From: Amoebophrya sp. A120
Lineage: Eukaryota; Sar; Dinophyceae; Syndiniales; Amoebophryaceae
DNA: 64,000 nucleotides
Direction: 5' to 3'
NCBI GenBank assembly: GCA_905178155.1
Contig: CAJINV010000003.1
Span: 5,401,700-5,465,699, forward strand
The notes beneath the pieces are model-generated. The model saw nothing but the letters and a program-made list of their open reading frames with translations. It was not told where the DNA came from and did no database searches. Both the position numbers and the translations under genes were made by a program. This document shows positions 57,701 to 64,000 of the stretch, piece after piece; position 1 is the first letter of the stretch; every line of letters starts with the position of its first letter.

Positions 57701-60700
57701 ATGCTGTTTCGCCCTAGGAAAAATATTTGTCATGCATGATTGCAATTAGTACGAGTACGATACTTTTGCAGAGCGTAAGGTATTCCACGCTGCAACGTCC
57801 GGGTTCGCGTTGGTGGCGTACGCGTATCAAATGTAAAAATGTCGGGGTCTGGAAGAGTCATGCTGTTTTTGCATGACACGCAAGGTCTGGCATGGAAGCT
57901 CTAGCATCACAGGTTTCGCGAAGCTCCCGCAATGCCTAATCCGCATGACAGATCCCCCATTGTGGTGACAGAAAGTGGGCAGCTTCTGCTACCTGTGCAT
58001 GAGAGATTTTTCTGTGTTTTGAAATGCGCATCACAAGTTTGTCTTCTTCCAGACCCAGACATTTTTGCAATGTATAACGCGAACATGCGGACCATGTCGG
58101 TGACCTGGGTCACGTTCCACCCGGAGGTGGCCGGCTCGGCCAGAGGCGCGCGCATGAACATTTTGTGCATGTTTTTCACCCTCCGTGTGTCCCACGGACC
58201 CACGTCGGGCTTCGCCAGCGAATTGTTGTAGAACATGCGATCCATGCTGGTTACCGTGGACACGTCCCAATGGTCGGTCCGCGGCGCGATGTCGCGGTTG
58301 GCAAACATGAGGTCCATGTTGGTCAGACCTACCGCTCGGAAGTTGGGCCCAATCAACAGCACCGCTTTGCCGGCGTCCTGAATGAACCGCCGCATGGATT
58401 GCAGATTGGGTGTGGTCCAGAGCAGGATGTTGGGCTCTGCGTTTTGCGAGGCTTCGAACATAGACGCGATGGTCTGGATGCTTTGCATGTTCCACAGGGT
58501 CACGTTCGGGGTCGCTGCCACCGTGCCCTGGAACATTCCCGACATGTCCGTGGCGGCCCCGGTATTCCAATTCAAGACATCCTATCCAGTGAGAATATGT
58601 CTGGGTCTGTCTGGAAGATTGCAAGACTCGTCCTGCAGATTTTTCATGACCCACGGGGTCTGCCATGCAGGGCCTGGCACAACAGATTCATCTGTGCGAT
58701 CTGTATCACTTCTATCACGCCTATCCTACATGAGACACTCCCTCTCAACTTCAACTTGGTCAAATAAAGTGGAAAGCTTTTGGGAACCATGCGTCACAGA
58801 TCTTTGATGCACGATCCAGACTTAGCATGACAAGCCGCAGCGTTCCAGGCAACTCAGACGTTGTATTTGCAGTGCATACATCCGGCGTGGCCGCAACCGT
58901 CCCGCGGAACATGTTCGCGAAGGCTCCCCCGCTGCCGGTGTTCCAGGCAGTGGTGTTTGGGTTCGCAACTACCATGTTCATGAACGCGCCGGAGAAGTCC
59001 GCCACCTTGCCCACATTCCAGTCCGCCGTGTCCAGGGTCACTTGCAGGGCATCGGCAAACACGTTGGCAAGGCTGGTCACCTCGCCCAGATTCCAGCTGT
59101 TCAGATCGGCCAAAACCACGGTGGAAGAGTATCCTGAGTAAAAACGTACCCACACCAGAGTTGTCATGCAAATCTGCATGCTGAAAATGTTTCTCATGCG
59201 GAGCCCCATGAGAAGCATTTTCCAATCGTGTTTTGCAATTTGTCATGCTCCAATCAGCATGGTATGCTAGATCTGTGATGCTGCTGAGCTAGCTCAAACA
59301 GCACTACACTACGAATCCAAATTTGTCATGCAAAACAGCCAAAACTTGTGGATTTGTCTAGCCGATTCCCCAACTTGACTATGGTGTGGGTACGTTTTTA
59401 CTCAGGATAAAGAGCCTTCGAACGACCCACTCATGGAAGTCACGGAGGGAAAGACCGCCACCAAGGCGGCGCCCGAACTGGTGCTCTGCAGCTCCCGCCG
59501 GGTAAACAGCCGTCTCTTCTGCCGCCCTTGTCCCGGCTTGGAAGCGAAAGAAGCGCGCGTGGAAGACGTCGGAGTAGTTGTTGTCCCGATTGTTGTCGTC
59601 CGAGTTGGTTGCGCAATTGCGGGATCTTCTTCGTCCTCCTGTCCGAAAAAGGCCGAGTACAGGTTTTCGGTCAGCGTGCTAGTCCTCGTGCTTTCTTCTC
59701 CTCCTGCCGCCTCGAGGAATGTGCCCCTCCCCTCGCTGCTCTCGTGCCTACCGCTCAACCACGGCAGCTTTATGACTGGATCTTGTGGATGCCAATTTCT
59801 TGGTCGCTCCCGCCAAGCATCCGCAAACTCCTCTCGTAAGTGCTTGCGTTCTTGTAGCGCTCTCAACATCACGGGTGACTCGGGTCGTGGAGATGTTGAC
59901 GTTGTACTAGCTAGGGTGCTTGGTGGCGCGGAAGACATCGTAGTTGATGAAGTTGTGTAGCTCGCCGCACTATCCCTGGTGGTAGCAGCTGCTGTACTAC
60001 TGCTGGGGACATCGGCTTGTTGACCAATATCACCTGCCGGACTACTAGATGTTGAGCCGTCAAGCAAATTTCGACGGCGCGGCATTCCCGGCGGGAGGGT
60101 TGTTGTAAATGTGCGCACACCGTTCTCGTAAAGCACGGACTCGTCAAAAGTTACCGTGCGCTCGATGCAGAGTCTCTTGAAAAGAAAGCAGTAGTACTCC
60201 ACCCCGTGCGTGTGCAACGGCGATACCGTGATGTCGGTAAAGTCCAGGCTCTGCAGGTTGTCCAGCTCCGCAAAAGCCCCCTCGAAAGAGACCCAGCCGA
60301 TCTCCCCGATGGCGATTATTTTCGTCAGGGCTTGCTTGAACGCCAAGTACGCCGGGTCCGGCGGGGTAGCAGCTTCTGTGTCCTCTTCTTGCACTCGGCG
60401 CGCGCGAGCATTGTCAACGAGCATTCCCACATCTTCACTCGTGGTCCTGCTGCTAGCTGCGGCTGTAGTGGACTCCTTTCCGGAGGTTCCAAGCAGTCGA
60501 GTCCGTCGGCTGTCCCGCAACAACTTGCGTCTCTCATAGGGATACTCGACCTGCTCGAGCCGGCGAATCTCGCGGCGCGCACTATAACCTGCTCAAGTGT
60601 TACAATCTCAACGAGCTGGTGTCGCAATGGAAACGGAGATGGATCGTGGTCCTGAAGTAGAAGTTGCGCGATCTAGATTTGCATCGGCAACAGCATAGTA

Positions 60701-63700
60701 CGAGTACCAACACCAAGGGCACTACATAAACTTGCATTACATAAAGTAAGATGCGCATGACAAGTGCTGGAGTTGTCGGAACAAAGCGCGGACGACACAC
60801 CCTTCGTTCTTTTACTAGTTCGTCGTTCATGCAAGATGACGAACAAGACTGTTGTTCAGCTTGATTTTATTGGAGCAGCTGTGGTTTTTGCGGGATCTGA
60901 GCGGGTCATACGCGCGCGCGTTCGTGACTGCCGGAACTGTAGTGGTGGCTCGGTCGGCAAGAGGAACTGCGTCCAAAGGGTCCGGCGTCAAGGTTTGCCA
61001 CTGCGCGAAGTATGAACTGCAAAAGTATCGCACTCGTATAAATGCATTACAAATTTCCTCAGCGTCAGCATGAGAAAAAAAATTTGTAATGCGAATTTAG
61101 CTTAAGAACAAGATTTGTAATGCATGGTCGCAATACGAGTACGATACTTTTGCACAGGATACGAAGGATGCACCTACGATGACCACAGGGTACGAGCCCG
61201 CCGCGTTGTAGGTGAAAGCCACGTCTGCCAATGCCGTGCCGGTGGTAATCAGCATGGACCCCCCGGTGTCGTCCCCCCAGTACACCATCGCATCGTAGTG
61301 GGTGTCCCGAATCAGGGGGATCCGCACCCGCGTGTTCGCCGCACCGATTTGCAGATCGAACCGCGTGGGCTCGTCGCAGCCGAAGGGGATAACCCACCCA
61401 CGCCCGGGCACGCTCCCCTGGCAGAGCTTCGGCTGGTAGTGCGCGGCGGCGTTGTGGATGGCGGTTCGGATGGCCGGCGCCGTGGGTTTCATGGTTTCCG
61501 GCGTGGCGCACACCGCATTTTTGAACATGTCCGTCACGTCCGCGTCGGGGCGGAAAAGCCAGCGGTTGATGCAGGGGTTCGCGTGGTCGGTCTGGGCAAA
61601 CATCTCCACGAACGTGGTCACCTCCCGAACGTCCCAAAACACCACGCTCCAGGGTGCGAGCTTGGTGTTCGCGAACATGCGCTTCATGTTCCGCACCTTC
61701 GCGGTGTCCCACCGCGAGACCTCGGGGCTGCGGATCACGCCGGTCACGGAGTCGAACATGCTTTCCATGTTCGTAATCTGCGAGACGTCCCAGGTGTAGA
61801 AAAAGTCTTCCGCGGGGTCCTCCGCGAAGTCCAGCAGCGCCCCGTACCGGTGCCCCTGGGTTTCCAGCGCCGGCACAGTCTTCAACTCGGCCGCGTGGAA
61901 CATAAACTGCAGGTCGTCCACGTTGGGCAGGTAGGCCCGGAACGTTGCCAGCGCCGGAATGGACAAGAGCCCGTCGCAGTACTGGAACATATCAAAAGGA
62001 AAAATCCCCCCTCCCCATATCGAAAACGAAATTTGTGATGCTGTATAATACAGCATTACAGGTCGATTTGTGTACTCGAATACAGTATTCGAGTACACAA
62101 ATCGACCTGTAATGCTAGAAGGCCAAGAGACGCAGCTTTGGCCTCGTTTGCAGGCAATTTGTCATGCTGTTTCCCACTTCCAGCTGCCCCCTTTCATTCT
62201 GAAGATGCAAGGCTTTCCCAGCACGCCAACCAGCACTACAGTCCGCATCTCTTCCCTTCTAGCATGACAAAGCTGATTTGTAACCACGAATCTGCATCAC
62301 AAATTTCTAGCTTGAGTATGGGGTGGGGGGATTTTTCATTTTGATAGAACAAAAACGCAAACAACAGGTGTCCGTAGATGCCCAACGACCACAGATGGCG
62401 CCAGGCCTTCTTGAAGTTGCGCACCTTCTCGTAGTCCGCGTGCGCGCTGTCATACAGCGTCCACCGGTCGATCTTCCCCCGCACCACCAGGTGGTACCAC
62501 CCGACCTGGGTGTAGGTGTGCTCGGAGAGCGCCGTCGGGTGCGGTGCGGAGGCGGCGGTCCACACGCTGTCCGGCAGGGAGAACGCGGGCGCCATCTCGT
62601 CGTCCCAGTAGATTGTGTAGGCATGCTATCGTGTGAAAAATAAAGTGCTTCACTGTAAAGGATTTTGCAAGTTTTGCATCACAAGTTTGTCCTGCATCAC
62701 AGAGAAAATCCGCCAACGTGCGAGATTCCTAAGGGAAAAGACAGCTAAAAAGCCATTGTCTTGCATGTGTAGCAAGACAAATACTTCTCAGATACATCTT
62801 CGGCATTACAAGTTTACAGTGAATGTGAAACAGTTTTTTCTTGCGATACATGCTGTGCCGTCGCGGACGTGTCGATCGGGAGCTTCACGGTGGTGGGCGC
62901 GGCGGTGATCTCCAGCGTGACCCGGAACGCGTCGTCGCTCGGGCAATCGGGGTCGGGTGCGTACTGCGGCAGCATCTGCGAGTTGTCGGGGTCGGCCTGC
63001 CCGAACACGTAGTCCAGGTTGTGGATGTTGTACGTGGGAGGCATCCGGCCGCTGTCCGGGCCGAAGTGCGGCGCTTGGCACACCGACACCTGCGGGTTCG
63101 CGCCCGCTTGCGTGGCGAAGTTGCCCAGCGCGGACTGCGTGGTGCCGTCCTTGGAGCTGCCGGCCAGGAACAGCCCCATGTTCTTCGACCAGTCGGTGGA
63201 ATCCGACAAGCCCGCCACGGAGACGGCGGTATCAAGTGTAAAAATGTCTGGGTCGGGAAGGATGTAATTTGTGATGCGCATTTTAGAACACACAAAAATC
63301 TCTGATGCACAGGCAGCAAGAGCTGCTCACTTTTTGTCACCAAAATGGGGCATTTGTCATGCGGATTCGGCACTGCGGAAGCTTCTCGAAACCTGTGATG
63401 CTAGAGCGTCCATGTCAGACTTTCTGTTTCATGCAGAAACAGCATGACTCTTCCAGACCCAGACATTTTTACATTTGATAGGCGGCGGGCGCGAACCACG
63501 GCGCGAGGTTCGGGGTCGCGCAGTAGGCGTTCTGGAAGAGGTTCTGCATCTGCTGCAGGCTGCTCACCTGCCACCGGTAGGTGCAGGGCCGGGCGTTGTA
63601 CGCATTCAGGAACATCCCGGAGATGTCGGTGACCTGGCGCAGGTCCCAATCGTGCACCTTGGGGTTCGCCGCGTACGCATCCTGGAACATGTTTTTCAAA

Positions 63701-63766
63701 GATCGCGTCTTGGACGTCTTCCAAATAGAGGTGTCCGGATTGGCCTTGGACGCGAAAGCGAACATC
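39538..63766 (-). CDS. Giant BspA-like (DUF285 repeat) membrane surface protein, 5' end beyond the window
   Basis: About 3,000 residues in the window from some 25 exons: 63766-63481, 63229-62848, 62626-62347, 61989-61162, 61010-60912, 60581-59410, 59130-58879, 58582-58077, 57824-57778, 57627-56877, 56570-56555, 56319-56279, 55967-55865, 55645-55559, 55292-54967, 54703-54240, 53449-51960, 51633-50963, 50738-50560, 50397-50304, 49954-49910, 49630-49059, 48643-48397, 48073-48022, 39753-39538 (stop). At the junctions I translated, dropping one 5-bp copy keeps the frame. Repeats of about 25 residues with MF-x5-ANP-x3-W-x4-VT-x-M-x-x-MF match the DUF285 family known from BspA-like bacterial and protist surface proteins. 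One intron (60911-60582) is GT-AG. Membrane segments and long charged tails follow. A surface role is inferred from the repeats; the ligand is unknown. Confidence 0.8.
39790..40500. repeat. Retrotransposon 3' region with dispersed 20-bp repeats
   Basis: Four copies of AGGTCACAGTCATCCGGCTG or near variants at about 39919, 40005, 40042 and 40079. Near 40495-40560 there are ACTACTA-type short repeats. On the minus strand this is downstream of the reverse transcriptase, so it would be the 3' untranslated region. Confidence 0.6.
41089..42756 (-). pseudogene. Retrotransposon reverse transcriptase thumb and C-terminal region
   Basis: Starts out of frame with the core. NLKEQTRILGITIKLGEI is the LGI motif after the palm. 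The C-terminal 120 residues are a Lys/Arg/Gln/Ala-rich tail (APKAKGKAAPRAKAREQPPK). No RNase H or Cys-His zinc motif seen. The overlapping frame at 40503-41507 is a shadow. Confidence 0.7.
42696..43701 (-). pseudogene. Retrotransposon reverse transcriptase core (two frames)
   Basis: The frame at 43701-43440 has LQAQQGGKPAASCMATVLQI and IGIDASNFFNCIS (motif with the first catalytic Asp). After a frameshift near 43440 the next frame has HRDLIQGSVETM and VVQFVDDGTISVK, the F-x-DD equivalent of the YADD active site. Continuous homology across shifted frames marks decay. Confidence 0.78.
43544..45787 (-). pseudogene. Retrotransposon endonuclease and start of reverse transcriptase
   Basis: From the ATG at 45787. 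Endonuclease/exonuclease/phosphatase landmarks: VYWNVNG, WIISGDLNAYHE (the GD-x-N motif), SPTTIDFTAVG and EGDHIALHT (equivalent of the SDH motif). The reverse transcriptase begins with NQEASGADGVRPRVYA. The frame shifts near 43685, so the last roughly 50 residues of this ORF are out of frame. Confidence 0.75.
46398..46976 (-). pseudogene. Retrotransposon basic ORF1-like segment
   Basis: 192 residues, strongly basic (KRKKRKRDAHQKSRKKFLKM, then KDKKKEKSEKEVKRQQTRAR). Likely RNA-binding. The frame start is GTG at 46976, so the ORF is probably broken or continuous with sequence further upstream in another frame. Confidence 0.5.
47529..47790 (-). pseudogene. Retrotransposon 5' ORF fragment
   Basis: Begins MSQREQLQNRHAAPSAPSTG at the ATG near 47790. 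Rich in Thr, Arg, Lys, Gly and Glu. Near the 5' end of the element; could be the start of an ORF1-like nucleic-acid-binding protein. No zinc knuckle seen. Confidence 0.4.
48074..48396. mobile_element. Introner E1 (family E)
   Basis: 323 bp, ends TACTGAGAGGAAAAATCCCC and the inverse (ATATGGGGAGGGGGGAT...TTGATA). TCGCG duplication at 48069-48073 and 48397-48401. Removal joins PGSR to NTVATAQD. Confidence 0.92.
48644..49058. mobile_element. Introner A6 (family A) with a nested hairpin
   Basis: 415 bp, ends TGTCCTGTGGAAAAACG and inverse TATCCTGAGGAAAAACGG. Flanks TCAGC/TGAGC (one mismatch). The extra length comes from an insert at about 48722-48816 with arms AAACACGACT (48736-48745) and AGTCGTGTTT (48790-48799) and a core GCGCCTCCC...GGGAGGCGC (48756-48779). 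Removal joins MYQL to TGLKPKF. Confidence 0.82.
49631..49909. mobile_element. Introner A7 (family A, inverted orientation)
   Basis: 279 bp with the TGCAG duplication at 49626-49630 and 49910-49914. The interior is the reverse complement of A3 and A4, showing that insertions occur in both orientations relative to the gene. Confidence 0.92.
49955..50303. mobile_element. Introner E2 (family E)
   Basis: 349 bp, starting TATCAAAGTGAAAAATCCCC. CAAGT duplication at 49950-49954 and 50304-50308. Leaves a 45-nt exon (49910-49954) between it and A7. Confidence 0.92.
50398..50559. mobile_element. Introner B4 (family B)
   Basis: 162 bp, ends TATGCACTGCAAAAGTATCG and the inverse. Flanks CCGCT/CCACT (one mismatch). 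Removal joins ATVV to HPEEKIA. Confidence 0.85.
50739..50962. mobile_element. Introner I1 (family I, single copy here)
   Basis: 224 bp, ends TATGAGAGTGCAC and inverse GTGCACTCTGATA, then CTCTCCCC/GGGGAGAT. TGACG duplication at 50734-50738 and 50963-50967. Removal joins GRTNV to TLSGYKRK. Confidence 0.88.
51634..51959. mobile_element. Introner E3 (family E)
   Basis: 326 bp, starting CATTGAGAGGAAAAATCCCC (CAT in place of TAT). CGATG duplication at 51629-51633 and 51960-51964. Removal joins VASI to ASDDF. Confidence 0.9.
51960..53449 (-). other. Giant protein segment 3: charged tail with three RRSVGSDDAM copies
   Basis: The exon opens with QSKSGDSGGG and has three copies of RRSVGSDDAM within about 65 residues. 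A long Lys/Arg/Glu-rich helical stretch follows (LREKKEARRKKKVEELDKQA). The copies look like phosphorylation-type basic-serine motifs; no kinase can be named. Confidence 0.7.
53419..54271. mobile_element. Longer intron insert with inverted ends and a 31-bp direct duplication
   Basis: Insert 53450-54239 (790 bp). The ends GAAAAAAAGTGTTACTG and, inverted, GAAAAAAGTGATACAG continue into TTACACA on both sides. A duplicated exon piece (GCGAGGAGCGCGATGT core, 31-32 bp, about 29 matches) lies at 53419-53449 and 54240-54271. Keeping one copy joins SSTSRSS to QSKSGDS in frame. The interior has no gene. It resembles the 47-bp-duplication insert in the GFA-type gene rather than the 5-bp introners. Confidence 0.75.
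54704..54966. mobile_element. Introner C5 (family C)
   Basis: 263 bp, starting CATCAAATGCAAAAATGTC. TGTAG duplication at 54699-54703 and 54967-54971. Removal joins ESPDY to SNEYQN. Confidence 0.9.
55293..55558. mobile_element. Introner C6 (family C)
   Basis: 266 bp, starting TATCAAGTGCAAATATGTCC. TCGCC duplication at 55288-55292 and 55559-55563. Removal joins VSARA to MFENSL. Confidence 0.9.
55646..55864. mobile_element. Introner F1 (family F)
   Basis: 219 bp, ends TATCGCAAGAAAAAACTG with TTTCACTGTAAA, and the inverse. CATGT duplication at 55641-55645 and 55865-55869. Leaves an 87-nt exon towards C6. Confidence 0.92.
55968..56278. mobile_element. Introner E4 (family E)
   Basis: 311 bp, starting TATCAAAAGGAAAAATCCCC. 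CCCAG duplication at 55963-55967 and 56279-56283. Removal joins PAPLG to CVNSFG. Confidence 0.92.
56320..56554. mobile_element. Introner H1 (family H, single copy here)
   Basis: 235 bp, ends TATGGCGTTCTCAATTGTTA and the inverse. Each end has a doubled block (GTTCTCAA(T/C)TGTTACATT then CTCAACTGTTACAT). CGGAC duplication at 56315-56319 and 56555-56559. It leaves a 16-nt exon next to G3. Confidence 0.92.
56571..56876. mobile_element. Introner G3 (family G)
   Basis: 306 bp, ends TATGGATGTGTCAGGATCG and the inverse. GAACT duplication at 56566-56570 and 56877-56881. Removal joins APTKF to GSVRMW through the microexon. Confidence 0.92.
57628..57777. mobile_element. Introner B5 (family B)
   Basis: 150 bp, starting TATGAACTGCAAAAATATCG. 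AGGTA duplication at 57623-57627 and 57778-57782. Removal joins AAWNT to SKLQSM. Confidence 0.92.
57825..58076. mobile_element. Introner C7 (family C)
   Basis: 252 bp, starting TATCAAATGTAAAAATGTC. ACGCG duplication at 57820-57824 and 58077-58081. Leaves a 47-nt exon (57778-57824) that encodes most of one repeat. Confidence 0.92.
58583..58878. mobile_element. Introner C8 (family C)
   Basis: 296 bp, starting TATCCAGTGAGAATATGTC. CATCC duplication at 58578-58582 and 58879-58883. Removal joins ATPDV to LNWNTG. Confidence 0.9.
59131..59409. mobile_element. Introner A8 (family A)
   Basis: 279 bp with perfect TATCCTGAGTAAAAACGTA ends. AAGAG duplication at 59126-59130 and 59410-59414. Removal joins SFEGS to STVVLAD. 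Confidence 0.93.
61011..61161. mobile_element. Introner B6 (family B)
   Basis: 151 bp, starting TATGAACTGCAAAAGTATCG. CGAAG duplication at 61006-61010 and 61162-61166. Removal joins VIVGAS to FAQWQT. Confidence 0.93.
61990..62346. mobile_element. Introner E5 (family E) with a 65-bp palindrome
   Basis: 357 bp, starting TATCAAAAGGAAAAATCCCC. GAACA duplication at 61985-61989 and 62347-62351. A perfect palindrome with 32-bp arms (62052-62083 and 62085-62116) around one base, arm starting AGCATTACAGGTCGATTTG, lies inside. Confidence 0.92.
62627..62847. mobile_element. Introner F2 (family F)
   Basis: 221 bp, ends TATCGTGTGAAAAATAAAG and inverted CAGTTTTTTCTTGCGATA. CATGC duplication at 62622-62626 and 62848-62852. 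Removal joins ATAQH to AYTIYW. Confidence 0.9.
63230..63480. mobile_element. Introner C9 (family C)
   Basis: 251 bp, starting TATCAAGTGTAAAAATGTC. GGCGG duplication at 63225-63229 and 63481-63485. Removal joins FAPAA to VSVAGL. Confidence 0.92.
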
Positions 63767-64000
63767 TATTACGATGAAAAATGTATGCCCCCACCCCCGA
63801 ACTTCTTGGGAGCGTTTGCATTGCAAACCTTTCCAAGTGAAACGCCCGTCCTTTTGCATCTATCAGCATCACAGATTTCCAATTGTGAATACGAATAGCA
63901 AAAGTTTGCATTGCAAAAGATCCTAGCAAGAGCGGCGCTTGTCATGCAAGTGATGCGATACAGATACACGCCTAGACTCTGCATCAGAAAGATTCATACT
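63767..64000. mobile_element. Introner D2 (family D), cut by the window edge
   Basis: Starts TATTACGATGAAAAATGTA, then CCCCCACCC, and follows D1 closely (both have ...CGAACTT...GGGAGC and CAAACCTTTCCAA blocks). Only the left end is present; the left copy of the duplication should be ACATC at 63762-63766. Confidence 0.8.

Larger units (their letters stand above)
54240..60581 (-). other. Giant protein segment 2: more repeats, then a membrane helix and acidic tail
   Basis: 60581-59410 encodes a Ser/Thr-rich stretch with one leucine-rich-like piece (FAELDNLQSLDFTDI). 59130-54967 encodes at least nine further DUF285-type repeats (for example DHWDVSTVTSMDRMF). 54703-54240 has a hydrophobic helix (FLPAFPAILWVQIYFIIL) followed by a charged tail rich in Glu, Asp and Ser. 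So the repeats should lie on one side of the membrane and the tail on the other. Confidence 0.65.
60912..63766 (-). other. Giant protein segment 1: BspA-like repeats and two PKD-like modules
   Basis: Repeats such as SKANPDTSIWKTSKTRSLKN and DTAKVRNMKRMFANTKLAPW alternate with two beta-sandwich-like modules: YTIYWDDEMAPAF to HTYTQVGWYHLVVRGKIDRW, and AMVYWGDDTGG to FTYNAAGSYPVVIVG. This W-G-D...Y-x-x-x-G-x-Y-x-V-x-I-x-G form often accompanies DUF285 repeats. Extracellular placement is likely by family. Confidence 0.65.

Noticed and set aside
1-64000. Bacterial or organellar origin, tRNA or rRNA genes
   Set aside because: GT-AG introns, introners, a LINE-type element and NEK-like kinase indicate a nuclear eukaryotic genome; I could not find a convincing tRNA or rRNA by eye.

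Overview
This looks like nuclear DNA of a dinoflagellate-lineage alveolate. The best match I can think of is a Syndiniales parasite of the Amoebophrya type; that is recall and inference, not a database result. Every gene I can support is on the minus strand, as in the one-directional gene clusters of dinoflagellates. Coding exons are interrupted by short DNA elements with inverted ends and 5-bp target duplications (introners). Removing an element plus one copy of its duplication restores the reading frame at nearly every junction I worked through. The same genes also hold ordinary GT-AG introns.

Layout by coordinate (all genes minus): 1-1135 hypothetical protein, cut by the window edge; 1900-3174 MSS51-C-terminal-like protein; 4015-4902 hypothetical; 4903-6225 GC-rich repeat DNA; 6226-7926 multi-pass membrane protein; 8255-9188 three adjoining tandem arrays between short inverted ends; 10000-13966 membrane J-domain/thioredoxin-like protein; 14233-14707 hAT-like MITE; 15399-19027 tandem GFA/CENP-V-type zinc protein; 20246-21404 element with 93-bp terminal inverted repeats; 21873-22070 small ORF; 22157-23286 low-complexity protein with a C-terminal SH3-like module; 23891-25826 NEK-like protein kinase; 27088-31980 SLC43-like MFS transporter apparently fused to a GNAT acetyltransferase; 32684-37390 cation diffusion facilitator; 39538 to beyond 64000 one giant gene for a BspA-like (DUF285 repeat) multi-membrane-segment surface protein.

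The giant gene contains 22 introners inside the window, plus a 23rd cut by the right edge. One of its introners (39754-48021) carries an 8-kb frameshifted non-LTR retrotransposon nested inside it, yet its outer 5-bp duplication and the reading frame across it are intact.

I assign 38 introners to nine families, A to I. Most begin TAT and end ATA, and 32 of the 37 complete copies have an exact 5-bp duplication. A paralogous empty site (17586-17632 versus 18516-18860) independently confirms the insertion and duplication geometry. Exon coordinates come from reading the sequence by eye; no RNA evidence was available.
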